From Bradyrhizobium arachidis (lineage in GTDB: Bacteria; Pseudomonadota; Alphaproteobacteria; Rhizobiales; Xanthobacteraceae), in the NCBI RefSeq assembly GCF_015291705.1, contig NZ_CP030050.1:6882001-6946000 (forward strand): a DNA stretch of 64,000 nucleotides, given 5' to 3'. The notes beneath the pieces were generated by a model. That model did no database searches. It was not told the DNA's origin and worked only from the letters and a program-made list of their open reading frames with translations. The position numbers were made by a program, and so were the translations under genes. Positions 27,605 through 36,711 of the stretch are shown one piece after another (positions within the stretch are counted from its first letter, which is position 1; each line of letters starts with the position of its first letter).

Positions 27605-29532
27605 TGGATTATGCAGGCCGCGTCGCGCAGGCCGACACCTATCCGAAGATGCTCCGGCTCAACGCGAAGGAACATGGCAACGAGATCGCGCTGCGCGAGA
27701 AGGATCTCGGGCTCTGGCGCCTGTTCACCTGGAACGACTACCAGACGCGGGTGCGCGATTTCGCGCTCGGCCTCATCGAGCTCGGCCTCGGCCGGAGTGA
27801 CGTGATCGGCATCATCGGCGACAACCGGCCGGACTGGGTGGCGGCGGAAGTCGCCACGCACGCGATCGGTGGATTGAGCCTCGGGCTCTATCGCGACGTG
27901 CTGGATGAGGAAGCCTCCTATCTCCTGAACTACGGCGAGGCGCAGCTCGTCTTCGCCGAGGACGAGGAGCAGGTCGACAAGCTGCTGACGCTGGCCGACC
28001 GCGTGCCGAAGCTGAAGCACATCATCTATTCCGATCCTCGTGGAATGCGGAAGTACGACGACCCGCGGCTGATGTCGGCGGAGAAATTTGCCGAGCTCGG
28101 CCGCGCGCGGGCCACACGGGAGCCGGAGCTTTACGACAAGCTCGTAGATGCGACCAAGGGCGAGGACGTCGCGATCCTCTGCACCACGTCGGGCACTACC
28201 TCACATCCCAAACTCGCCATGCTCGCCGCCGGCCGCGTGCTCGGCCATTGCGCGACCTATCTCGCCTTCGACCCGAAGGGGCCGGACGACGAATACGTCT
28301 CGGTGCTGCCGCTGCCCTGGATCATGGAGCAGGTCTACGTGCTCGGCAAAGGTCTGCTCTGCCGGATGAAGATCAACTTCGTCGAAGAGCCCGACACGAT
28401 GATGAACGATCTGCGCGAGATCGCGCCGACCTTCGTGCTCTTTGCCCCACGGGTCTGGGAATCGATCGCCGCCGACGTCCGCGCCAAGGTGATGGACGCG
28501 ACGCCCTTCAAGCAGCGGCTGTTCGACATCGGCATGAAGTCGGGTCTTGCCGCGCTCGAACAGGGCAAGCGGTCCGGCTTGGCCGACGCGATCCTGTTTC
28601 GCGCGCTGCGCGACCGCCTCGGCTTCACCCGGTTGCGCTCGGCCGCCACCGGCGGCGCGGCGCTCGGGCCTGATACGTTCAAGTTCTTTCAGGCCATGGG
28701 CGTGCCGCTGCGCACGCTCTACGGCCAGACCGAGCTATTGGGCGCCTACACGCTGCACCCCGAGGGCAAGGTCGATCCTGACACGACCGGCGTGCCGATG
28801 GCCGACAGCGTCGAGATCCGCATCGACAATGCCGATGTCCACGGCGTCGGCGAGATCGTGGTGCGGCATCCCAACATGTTCCTCGGCTATTACAAGAATC
28901 CCGAGGCGAGCGTTGCCGACATCAAGGACGGCTGGATGCTGTCGGGCGATGCCGGCTATTTCAACGCCAACCAGCAGCTCGTCGTCATCGACCGCATCAA
29001 GGATCTCGCCGAGACCTCGCGCGGCGAGCGCTTCTCGCCGCAGTTCATCGAGAACAAGCTGAAGTTCTCGCCCTATATCGCGGAGGCCGTGGTGCTCGGC
29101 GCCGGCCGCGACGCGCTCGCGGCGATGATCTGCATCCGCTACTCCATCATCTCGAAATGGGCTGAGAAGAACCGCCTCTCCTTTACCACCTACAGCGACC
29201 TCGCCTCGCGGCCCGAGGTCTATAAGCTGCTGCAGAGGGAGGTCGAGACCGTCAACGCCACGCTGCCGCCGGCCCAGCGCATCTCGCGCTTCCTCTTGCT
29301 CTATAAGGAACTGGACGCCGACGACGGCGAGCTCACCCGCACCAGGAAAGTGCGCCGCGGCGTCATCAACGAGAAATACGAAGGCATCATCGACGCCATC
29401 TATCGCGGCGATGCCGACATCCCCGTCGACACCGTGATCCGCTTCCAGGACGGCACCACGCAGAGGGTGCGCACCACGCTGCGCGTCGTAGATCTCGGCG
29501 GCCACGGACATATGGCGGAGGCTGCGGAGTGA
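27601..29532 (+). CDS. AMP-forming acyl-CoA synthetase
   Basis: The 643-residue enzyme activates a carboxylic acid to its CoA thioester through an acyl-AMP intermediate. Motifs: the phosphate loop ILCTTSGTTSHPK (here TSGTTSHP instead of the common TSGTTGxPK), the adenine motif YGQTELLGAYT, and GWMLSGDAGYFNANQQLVVIDRIKDL with the hinge. Its length and the ERFSPQFIENKLK ending match long-chain/FAA1-type synthetases. It is embedded in a liv-type transporter operon, strongly suggesting that the imported ligand is an acid activated on entry (vectorial acylation). Which acid, fatty or aromatic, is unknown. Confidence 0.9.
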   Translation: MMDYAGRVAQADTYPKMLRLNAKEHGNEIALREKDLGLWRLFTWNDYQTRVRDFALGLIELGLGRSDVIGIIGDNRPDWVAAEVATHAIGGLSLGLYRDVLDEEASYLLNYGEAQLVFAEDEEQVDKLLTLADRVPKLKHIIYSDPRGMRKYDDPRLMSAEKFAELGRARATREPELYDKLVDATKGEDVAILCTTSGTTSHPKLAMLAAGRVLGHCATYLAFDPKGPDDEYVSVLPLPWIMEQVYVLGKGLLCRMKINFVEEPDTMMNDLREIAPTFVLFAPRVWESIAADVRAKVMDATPFKQRLFDIGMKSGLAALEQGKRSGLADAILFRALRDRLGFTRLRSAATGGAALGPDTFKFFQAMGVPLRTLYGQTELLGAYTLHPEGKVDPDTTGVPMADSVEIRIDNADVHGVGEIVVRHPNMFLGYYKNPEASVADIKDGWMLSGDAGYFNANQQLVVIDRIKDLAETSRGERFSPQFIENKLKFSPYIAEAVVLGAGRDALAAMICIRYSIISKWAEKNRLSFTTYSDLASRPEVYKLLQREVETVNATLPPAQRISRFLLLYKELDADDGELTRTRKVRRGVINEKYEGIIDAIYRGDADIPVDTVIRFQDGTTQRVRTTLRVVDLGGHGHMAEAAE

Positions 29533-29540
29533 CACAAATG

Positions 29541-29636
29541 GTCGTCATGCGCGGGCTTGACCCGCGCATCCATCCTCTTCCGAACAATCTTCCTTCCGCA
29601 TCGATGGATTGCCGGGTCAAGCCCGGCAATGACGAG
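29541..29636. repeat. Interspersed inverted repeat
   Basis: Two inverted, slightly different ends: CATGCGCGGGCTTGACCCGC followed by GCATCCATC, and GATGGATT followed by GCCGGGTCAAGCCCGGCAATGAC. Together they can form a long hairpin of about 95 bases in the gap between the acyl-CoA ligase and livH genes. Likely a mobile-less dispersed element of the genome. Confidence 0.65.
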
Positions 29637-29650
29637 CTGGGTCAACCGAC

Positions 29651-30544
29651 ATGAACAGCGCCTTCCTCATCCAGCTCCTGGTCAACGGCCTCGTCGTCGG
29701 CACGCTCTACGGTGTGGTCGCGATGTCGTTCGTGCTGATCTACAAGGCGACGCAGGTCGTCAATTTCGCGCAAGGTGAATTGCTGCTGGTCGGCGCCTGG
29801 GTGTGCTGGGCGCTGCTCGCCAAATACCAGGTGCCGTTCTGGATCGGCATGCCGATCACGCTGGTGTTCATGTTCGTGTTCGGCATCGCGGTCCAGGTGC
29901 TGATCCTGCGGCCGATGATCGGCGAGCCGATCATCTCCGTGATCATGGTGACGATCGGCCTCTCCACCGTGCTCCAGGCGACGCTGAAATGGATGTTCGG
30001 TGTCAACCCGCAGCCGTTCCCGCGCGTGTTCGAGAGCCAGTCAGTCAGCCTGTTCGGCCTCCAGATCCAGACCGTCTATGTCATGAGCCTCGTGGTCTCG
30101 GTCGCCATGATGATCGGCATGGCCTGGTTCTTCCGCGCTTCGAAATACGGCCTCGCGATGCGCGCCACCGCGTTCAACCAGCAGGTCGCGCAGTCGCTCG
30201 GCATTTCCGTCAAGAGCGTGTTCGCGATGGCCTGGGCGATCTCGGCGACGGTCTCTGCCGTCGCGGGCGTGGTCGTCGCCGTCGTCAACGGCGTATCCTC
30301 GGGCCTCGCCGCCTACGGCATCAAGGTGTTCCCGGCGGCGATCCTCGGCGGGCTCGACTCGGTCGGCGGCGCGGTGCTCGGCGGCATCATCATCGGGCTG
30401 CTCGAAAACGTCGCCCAATATGTCGACAGCCAATATCTGCATTGGGGCAATCTCTACGAGATCGCGCCGTTCTACGTCCTCATCATCGTGCTGATGATCA
30501 AGCCCTACGGCCTGTTCGGCACCCACGACATCGAGCGGATCTGA
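29651..30544 (+). CDS. ABC transporter permease LivH (second locus)
   Basis: A 297-residue permease with LivH-like segments: LLVNGLVVGTLYGVVAMSFVLIYKATQVVNFAQGELLLVG and the loop KYGLAMRATAFNQQVAQSLGI. It ends KPYGLFGTHDIERI. Four bp separate it from livM, consistent with one mRNA. Confidence 0.92.
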   Translation: MNSAFLIQLLVNGLVVGTLYGVVAMSFVLIYKATQVVNFAQGELLLVGAWVCWALLAKYQVPFWIGMPITLVFMFVFGIAVQVLILRPMIGEPIISVIMVTIGLSTVLQATLKWMFGVNPQPFPRVFESQSVSLFGLQIQTVYVMSLVVSVAMMIGMAWFFRASKYGLAMRATAFNQQVAQSLGISVKSVFAMAWAISATVSAVAGVVVAVVNGVSSGLAAYGIKVFPAAILGGLDSVGGAVLGGIIIGLLENVAQYVDSQYLHWGNLYEIAPFYVLIIVLMIKPYGLFGTHDIERI

Positions 30545-30547
30545 CCT

Positions 30548-31621
30548 ATGGCCGGCCCTGCCCTCATCCCCGCTGGTGATTTCCGCACCTCCTATGCCGC
30601 GGACACCACGATCTTCCCGACCACGACCAGCCGCAACTTCGCGATCGCCGGCGTTGCGCTACTGTGCCTCGCGCCGCAATTCTTCAGCGGCTACTGGCTC
30701 AGCATCCTGATCCAGATTGGTATCTTCTCGATCGCAGCACTCGGCCTCAACATCCTGGTCGGCTTCACCGGCCAGATCTCGATCGGGCATGCCGCCTTCT
30801 TCCTGCTCGGCGCCTTCACCTCGGCCTACATCTCGAACAATGCGCCGATCCCGGTGTTCTTCGCGATCCCGCTCGCCGGAATCGTCACCGCGCTGGTCGG
30901 GCTGATCTTCGGCATTCCGGCGGCGCGGCTGAAGGGCCTTTACCTCGTCATTGCGACCCTGGCCGCGCAATACATCCTGCTCGACTTCTTCTCCCGCGCC
31001 GAATGGTTCTCCGGCGGCTCGGTGCCGGCGAGCGCCGAGCCATTCTCGATCTTCGGCTACACGCTGCGCGGGGATAAGCAGTATTTCTACGTCGTGCTGG
31101 CCTATGTGCTCGTGAGCTACATCCTCGTCACCAATCTGATGCGCACGCGCGATGGCCGCGCGCTGGTGGCGATCCGCGACCATTATCTCTCCGCCGAGAT
31201 CATGGGCATCAACCTCACCAAATACCGCACGCTGTCGTTCGGCCTCGCCGCCTTCTTCGCCGGCATCGCCGGCGCGCTCTATGCGCACTATCAGCTCGTG
31301 GTCTCGCAGGAGGGTTTCGGCATCGAACGCTCGATCCTGTTCCTGGCCATGATCATCATCGGCGGCACCGGCTCGATCATGGGCACGCTGATGGGCACCG
31401 CCTTCGTGGTGCTGCTGCCGGAGACGATGGAGTTCATCAGCCTCTATCTGAAGGGCGGCGCGATCGACAAGGCGCTGTCGCTCAACAACAACATCACCTT
31501 CCTGCGCGAGATCGCGATCGGGGTGATCATCATCGCATTCCTGATGTTCGAGCCCGACGGGCTCGCGCATCGCTGGCGGCAGATCAAGGCGTATTGGAAA
31601 CTCTACCCGTTCTCGCACTGA
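30548..31621 (+). CDS. ABC transporter permease LivM (second locus)
   Basis: The 357-residue permease has an unusually long hydrophilic N-terminus (about 30 residues) before the first membrane segment, then the hallmark ILVGFTGQISIGHAAFFLLG and RDGRALVAIRDHYLSAEIMGI. It ends with FLMFEPDGLAHRWRQIKAYW. It is the partner of the LivH just upstream. Confidence 0.92.
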   Translation: MAGPALIPAGDFRTSYAADTTIFPTTTSRNFAIAGVALLCLAPQFFSGYWLSILIQIGIFSIAALGLNILVGFTGQISIGHAAFFLLGAFTSAYISNNAPIPVFFAIPLAGIVTALVGLIFGIPAARLKGLYLVIATLAAQYILLDFFSRAEWFSGGSVPASAEPFSIFGYTLRGDKQYFYVVLAYVLVSYILVTNLMRTRDGRALVAIRDHYLSAEIMGINLTKYRTLSFGLAAFFAGIAGALYAHYQLVVSQEGFGIERSILFLAMIIIGGTGSIMGTLMGTAFVVLLPETMEFISLYLKGGAIDKALSLNNNITFLREIAIGVIIIAFLMFEPDGLAHRWRQIKAYWKLYPFSH

Positions 31622-31666
31622 GCACGGAAACTGACGAACCAACGAATAAACAGGAGGAGGCAACCA

Positions 31667-32950
31667 ATGAAGACAAAATCCCTTTTGAGCACCGCATCGC
31701 TCGCGATCGCGATTGCCGCATTCTCGGCGGGCGCGCAGGCGCAGATCGCGATCGGCCACCTCGCCGATTACTCGGGTGGCACCTCCGACGTCGGCACGCC
31801 CTACGGCCAGGCCGTCGCCGACACCTTCGCCTGGGTCAACAAGAATGGCGGCGTCAATGGCAAGCAGCTCAATGTCGACACCAACGACTATGGCTACCAG
31901 GTTCCGCGCGCGATCGCGCTGTACAAGAAATGGTCGGCGCCGGACAGCAAGGTCGCGGCGATCATGGGCTGGGGCACCGCCGACACCGAGGCGCTGACCG
32001 GCTTCCTCGCCCAGGACAAGATTCCCGACATGTCCGGCTCCTATGCCGCCGCGCTCACCGATCCCGAAGGGGTCAGCGGCAAGGCCAAGCCCGCACCTTA
32101 CAATTTCTTCTATGGCCCGAGCTATTCGGACTCGCTGCGGGCGATGCTGATGTGGGCCGCCGAGGACTGGAAGGCCAAGGGCAAGTCCGGCAAGCCCAAG
32201 TTCGTGCATATGGGCGCCAACCATCCCTATCCGAACGCGCCGAAGGCCGCCGGCGAAGCCATGGCGCAGGAACTCGGCTTCGAGGTGCTGCCGCCGCTGG
32301 TGTTCGCGCTCTCCCCTGGTGACTACAGCGCGCAGTGCCTCAGCCTGAAATCCTCGGGCGCCAATTACGCCTATCTCGGCAACACCGCGGCCTCCAACAT
32401 CTCGGTGATGAAGGCCTGCAAGACCGCCGGCGTCGACATCCAGTTCCTCGGCAATGTCTGGGGCATGGACGAGAACGCCGCCAAGACCGCGGGCGATGCC
32501 GCCAATGGCGTCATCTTCCCGCTGCGCACCGCGGTGAGCTGGGGCGGCGATGCGCCCGGCATGAAGACGGTGATGGAGATCTCCAAGATGTCGGACCCCA
32601 CCGGCAAGGTCTATCGCCCGGTGCACTATATCGCCGCTGTCTGCTCGGCGCTGTACATGAAGGAGGCGCTCGACTGGGCCGCCAAGAACGGCGGCGCCAC
32701 CGGCGAGAACGTCGCCAAGGGCTTCTACCAGAAGAAGGACTGGGTGCCGGCCGGGATGGAAGGCGTCTGCAATCCCTCGACCTGGACCGACAAGGACCAC
32801 CGCGGCACGCTGAAGGTCGACCTCTACCGCACCAAGGTGTCGGGCGCGACCGACGGCGACCTCAACGACCTCATGGCCAAGGGCACGATCAAGCTCGAGA
32901 AGGTCAAGACCGTCGAGTTGCAGCGCAAGCCGGAGCTGCTGGGCTGGTGA
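31667..32950 (+). CDS. ABC transporter substrate-binding protein (second locus)
   Basis: A 427-residue periplasmic binding protein. Signal peptide MKTKSLLSTASLAIAI then AAFSAGAQA before QIAIGHLADYSGGTSDVGTPYGQ. AGGAGGAGG precedes the ATG. It is longer than LivK of the first locus (by 35 residues) and the binding domain differs, consistent with a bulkier or non-amino-acid ligand, as the neighbouring ligase also suggests. Confidence 0.92.
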   Translation: MKTKSLLSTASLAIAIAAFSAGAQAQIAIGHLADYSGGTSDVGTPYGQAVADTFAWVNKNGGVNGKQLNVDTNDYGYQVPRAIALYKKWSAPDSKVAAIMGWGTADTEALTGFLAQDKIPDMSGSYAAALTDPEGVSGKAKPAPYNFFYGPSYSDSLRAMLMWAAEDWKAKGKSGKPKFVHMGANHPYPNAPKAAGEAMAQELGFEVLPPLVFALSPGDYSAQCLSLKSSGANYAYLGNTAASNISVMKACKTAGVDIQFLGNVWGMDENAAKTAGDAANGVIFPLRTAVSWGGDAPGMKTVMEISKMSDPTGKVYRPVHYIAAVCSALYMKEALDWAAKNGGATGENVAKGFYQKKDWVPAGMEGVCNPSTWTDKDHRGTLKVDLYRTKVSGATDGDLNDLMAKGTIKLEKVKTVELQRKPELLGW

Positions 32951-32976
32951 GCCACGCCGTTTCCCCACACACAACT

Positions 32977-33078
32977 GTCATCCCCCGCGAAGGCGGGGGA
33001 TCCAGTACGCCGCGACTTCTCCGTGAATCTCAGGCGTCTCTGGAATACTGAGTCGCCCGGTCAAGCCGGGCGACGACA
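32977..33078. repeat. Interspersed hairpin repeat
   Basis: Starts GTCATCCCCCGCGAAGGCGGGGGATCC and ends CGCCCGGTCAAGCCGGGCGACGAC. It fills most of the gap between the binding-protein and livF genes and may stabilise or terminate the upstream message. Confidence 0.6.
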
Positions 33079-33095
33079 GCAGAGAGTTATGAAAC

Positions 33096-33935
33096 ATGAC
33101 CGAGACCGCAGAAGCCGTTCGCACCTCCCCCAGCGTCGTCCCCGCGCCTCCCCTCCTCGCCGTGCGCAACATCGAGGTCGTCTATGACGACGTCATCCTG
33201 GTGCTGCGCGGCCTCAGTCTCGACGTCCCCAAGGGCGCGATCGTGGCGCTGCTGGGCGCGAACGGCGCCGGCAAGTCGACGACGCTGAAGGCGATCTCGG
33301 GGCTGCTCAAGACCGAGGACGGCGAGGTTACGCGCGGCGAGATCCTGTTCGAGGGCGAGCGCATCAACGGCATCGATCCTGACAAGATCGTCCGCCGCGG
33401 CATTTTCCAGGTGATGGAGGGCCGGCGCATCGTCGCCGACATGACCTCGCTTGAAAACCTCAAGCTCGGCGCCTTCACCCGCAGGGACCGCGAGGTCGAT
33501 GCCGATCTCGACATGGTCTTCAACTATTTTCCGCGTCTGAAGGAGCGCACTGGCCTGGCCGGCTATCTCTCCGGCGGCGAGCAGCAGATGCTCGCGATCG
33601 GCCGCGCGCTGATGGCGCGCCCGAAGATGATCCTGATGGACGAGCCGTCGATGGGCCTTTCGCCGCTGCTGGTGAAAGAGGTGTTCTCCATCATCCAGAA
33701 GATCAACCGCGACCTCGGCGTCACCATCCTGCTGGTCGAGCAGAACGCGCGCGCCGCGCTGTCGGTGGCGAGCCACGGCTACATCATGGAGCAGGGCAAG
33801 GTCGTGCTCGACGGCACCGCCGACGAGCTGCGCGATAACGAAGACGTCAAGGAGTTCTACCTCGGCGGCACCGGCGACCAGCGCAAAAGCTTCAAGAACC
33901 TCAAGAGTTTCAAGCGCCGCAAGCGGTGGCTCTGA
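33096..33935 (+). CDS. ABC transporter ATP-binding protein LivF (second locus)
   Basis: The 279-residue ATPase has Walker A GANGAGKSTTL, signature YLSGGEQQMLAIGRAL, Walker B MILMDEPSMGLSPLLVKEVF and the LivF-typical NARAALSVASHGYIMEQG. The tail is extended by about 20 basic residues (KSFKNLKSFKRRKRWL) after the normal end at YLGGTGDQ. It ends 3 bp before the stop of the convergent epimerase gene. Confidence 0.93.
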   Translation: MTETAEAVRTSPSVVPAPPLLAVRNIEVVYDDVILVLRGLSLDVPKGAIVALLGANGAGKSTTLKAISGLLKTEDGEVTRGEILFEGERINGIDPDKIVRRGIFQVMEGRRIVADMTSLENLKLGAFTRRDREVDADLDMVFNYFPRLKERTGLAGYLSGGEQQMLAIGRALMARPKMILMDEPSMGLSPLLVKEVFSIIQKINRDLGVTILLVEQNARAALSVASHGYIMEQGKVVLDGTADELRDNEDVKEFYLGGTGDQRKSFKNLKSFKRRKRWL

Positions 33936-33938
33936 AAC

Positions 33939-35078
33939 TCACTCGAGCACCTGCTCCGCTTCGGTGACTGCGCAGAGAACATGATAGAACGACGACGCAG
34001 GAATGGTGTCGACCAGCGATTTGCCGTCGCGATCGAACTGGTCGTACCAGCCGCCCTTGACGGGATGGCTGAGGTAATGCCGTTCGAGCAGCACCAGCGC
34101 CGCACGCGCTTCGTCCGCGGCGCCCGCCTCGCCGGACTCGGCCTGCGCGATCCACGCCTTCGCCATCTCGGTCTGCGGCCACAGCCGGCGCGTCGCACGG
34201 CGGATGTTGCCGACAGCATCGCCCTCGTCGGTGAGGCAGCCGGTCGCCTCGTCGCGATAGCGCAGCGCGGTCGCGAGCAGCTCGGCGCGGCGCTGCCCGG
34301 TCGGGCATCCCGTGATTCGTTCGAAACCCTTCAGCAGCCAGACCCATTCCGCCTGATGGCCGGCCTCGACGCTGACCGGCTCGATCTTCGACCAGTCCTC
34401 CTCAAAATACTCGGTCAGGATGTGCTTCTGCTTGTCGTAGAGATTGGCGAGAAACAGCGCGAAGAATTCGCCGGCGCGGTTCTGGAACGACAGATCGTGG
34501 GTCGCGTCGAAGCACGCGATCATCGCCTCGAACAGGTGCATGTGCGGGTTCTGCCGGCGCGGCAGCGAGACCGGCAGGCTTTCGTGGACGCCGCCATGCG
34601 GCGAGCGCAGGTGGCCATCGAGGAAGGCGAGCAGCGCGTCGATCTCGGCGCGCACCTGGGCGTCTTGGTCGAGGGTGTAGACGGTCGCGAGCGCAAACAG
34701 GATGAAGGCGTGGTCATAGGCATCGCGCCGCGCGTCCTGCACCGCCCCCTCCGGCGTCAGTCGGTGCACATAGCCAGGCTTGCCGTCGGGCGCCTTCGCC
34801 TTCGCCAGGAGGTGCTCCAGCCCCTTCAGCGCGATGGCGCGCCCCTGCGGGTACCAGCCCATCTGCGCCGCCTTGGCGTAGCACCAGATCTGGCGGGCCT
34901 GGACGAATACCCGCCGCGGCGCGGCGGTGTCCGCCGTTCCGTCGCGGTGCAGCCGGTCGATGAAGCCGCCTGCGGCCTCATCCCAGCCGATCGTCGACCA
35001 CAGCGGCAGCGCGTCCTCGATCATGCGGCGCTTCAGGCGCGCGACGACGCCCGCCGCAATCATTCCTTCGTCCGCCAT
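33939..35078 (-). CDS. AGE-family sugar epimerase/isomerase
   Basis: The 379-residue protein resembles N-acylglucosamine 2-epimerase and mannose isomerase relatives: an all-alpha barrel with FVQARQIWCYAKAAQMGWYP, YDHAFILFALAT, a conserved NPHMHLFEA and YFEEDWSKIEPVSVEAGHQAEW with catalytic His residues. I start at 35078 because AAGAGGA lies six bases upstream. Members interconvert hexoses such as mannose and fructose or GlcNAc and ManNAc; which sugar cannot be told. It is divergent from the ligase gene at 35165. Confidence 0.85.
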   Translation of the reverse strand: MADEGMIAAGVVARLKRRMIEDALPLWSTIGWDEAAGGFIDRLHRDGTADTAAPRRVFVQARQIWCYAKAAQMGWYPQGRAIALKGLEHLLAKAKAPDGKPGYVHRLTPEGAVQDARRDAYDHAFILFALATVYTLDQDAQVRAEIDALLAFLDGHLRSPHGGVHESLPVSLPRRQNPHMHLFEAMIACFDATHDLSFQNRAGEFFALFLANLYDKQKHILTEYFEEDWSKIEPVSVEAGHQAEWVWLLKGFERITGCPTGQRRAELLATALRYRDEATGCLTDEGDAVGNIRRATRRLWPQTEMAKAWIAQAESGEAGAADEARAALVLLERHYLSHPVKGGWYDQFDRDGKSLVDTIPASSFYHVLCAVTEAEQVLE

Positions 35079-35164
35079 CGCGTCCTCTTCAAGCCGAGCC
35101 AATGGCCGTCTGATACCCATGCCGGCGGCGGCGCGCAACGGATGCCAACCCGGAAAGACCCGCC

Positions 35165-36388
35165 ATGACCGCCCATTACGACGACCGCGAGACGCGCCAA
35201 CCGGCCGCGCGCGAGACCGAGCTGTTTTCCCGCCTGCCGGAGGTGCTGCGCAGCGCGATGGCAGCGCCAGCCTATGCCGAGCGGCTGAAAGGCATTGACC
35301 CCACCGCCGTGACCTCCCGGGCGGCGCTGGCGGCCTTGCCGGTGCTCCGCAAGTCGGAGCTGCCGGCCCTGCACAAGGCCTCCCAGCCCTTTGGCGGCTT
35401 TGTCGCAGCGGCGCCGGGCTCGTTCGCCCGCCTCTTCACCTCGCCCGGCCCGATCTTCGAGCCGGAGGGGCGACAGGCCGACCCCTGGCGCGGCGCGAGG
35501 GCGCTGTTTGCGGCCGGATTCCGCCCCGATGACGTCGTGCTCAACACATTCAGCTATCACCTCACCCCTGGCGGCTTCATCTTCGACGCCTCGGCGCGGG
35601 CGCTCGGCTGCGCGGTGATCCCGGCCGGCCCCGGCAATACCGAGCAGCAATTCGAGCTGATCGAGGCCTATCGTCCGGTCGGCTACAGCGGCACACCGGA
35701 TTTTCTGAAGATATTGCTCGATGCAGCCGCAGCTGCGGGGCGCGACGTCTCCTCGATCAAGCGTGCGCTGGTCTCGGGCGCGGCCTTCCCGCCGTCGCTC
35801 CAGGCCGAGATCAAGGCGCGCGGCATCGACGCCTACCAGGCCTTCGGCACCGCAGATCTCGGCCTCATCGCGTTCGAGACCGAAGCGCGCGAGGGCATGG
35901 TCGTGAACGAGGATCTGATCCTGGAGATCGTCAAGCCCGGCACAGGCGATCCCGTGACTCCGGGCGATGTCGGCGAGATCGTCGTCACCTCGCTCGACCC
36001 GCACCACCCCTGGATCCGGCTTGCGCTCGGCGATCTCACGGCCGCGCTGCCGGGCACCAGCCCCTGCGGCCGCACCAACATGCGGATCAAGGGCTGGATG
36101 GGCCGCGCCGACCAGACCACCAAGGTCAAGGGCATGTTCGTCCGGCCCGAGCAGGTCGCCGAGATCAGCAAGCGTCATTCCGCGCTCGGCCGGCTGCGGC
36201 TCGTCGTCGCGCGTCAGGGCGAGACCGATGCCATGACGCTGAAAGCGGAAACGGCCGTCGCGAGCGACAGCTTACGCGATGAGATCGCCGCCACCTTGCG
36301 CGCGGTGACAAAACTTGGCGGCAATGTCGAATTGGTCGGCCCGGGTGCGCTGCCGAACGACGGCAAGGTGATCGCGGACGAGCGGTAG
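35165..36388 (+). CDS. PaaK-like phenylacetate-CoA ligase family protein
   Basis: A 407-residue member of the AMP-forming PaaK family. C-terminal landmarks are good: VGYSGTPDFLKILLDAA, AYQAFGTADLGLIAFETEAREG and the domain hinge MRIKGWMGRADQTTKVKGMFV. The phosphate loop, however, reads LFTSPGPIFEPEG and lacks the usual TSGTTGKP; the ATP contact is therefore unusual. Aryl acids are the normal substrates of the family. Close to a liv/acyl-CoA ligase locus, it might take part in the same acid catabolism. Confidence 0.82.
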   Translation: MTAHYDDRETRQPAARETELFSRLPEVLRSAMAAPAYAERLKGIDPTAVTSRAALAALPVLRKSELPALHKASQPFGGFVAAAPGSFARLFTSPGPIFEPEGRQADPWRGARALFAAGFRPDDVVLNTFSYHLTPGGFIFDASARALGCAVIPAGPGNTEQQFELIEAYRPVGYSGTPDFLKILLDAAAAAGRDVSSIKRALVSGAAFPPSLQAEIKARGIDAYQAFGTADLGLIAFETEAREGMVVNEDLILEIVKPGTGDPVTPGDVGEIVVTSLDPHHPWIRLALGDLTAALPGTSPCGRTNMRIKGWMGRADQTTKVKGMFVRPEQVAEISKRHSALGRLRLVVARQGETDAMTLKAETAVASDSLRDEIAATLRAVTKLGGNVELVGPGALPNDGKVIADER

Positions 36389-36711
36389 AGCCCCCTCTCC
36401 CGCTGAATTTCTTTTGGTGTTTCTCTGCCACCACGGAAAAGAACGGTGAAATTAAAAACATTGGCCAGTCGACGGCAGAAAGGTCCATTTTCCTCGAAAA
36501 TCGAGCGCTTGCCGGTTAAACCCGCTTTGCGAAACAGAGATTTGCAGGTAGCGAACCGGAAAAGAAAGGCAGGCCGCACGGAAAGCAGTTATGGCGAGCC
36601 ATAACGGCGGAACTTGACGCTCAAGCGAAATTATGGCGGCCAAGGCCGCTCCCGACCTCCGGCGGCAAGTCAGGGCTGGGAGGCAGCTCACGTGAGCCTT
36701 CCAAAGGGATC
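36389..36711. other. Gap between the ligase and a broken gene
   Basis: About 320 bp of AT-richer sequence between the stop of the ligase gene and the end of the broken reading frame on the other strand. Frames of 107-121 codons cross it but have no protein-like composition. I see nothing I can support. Confidence 0.35.
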
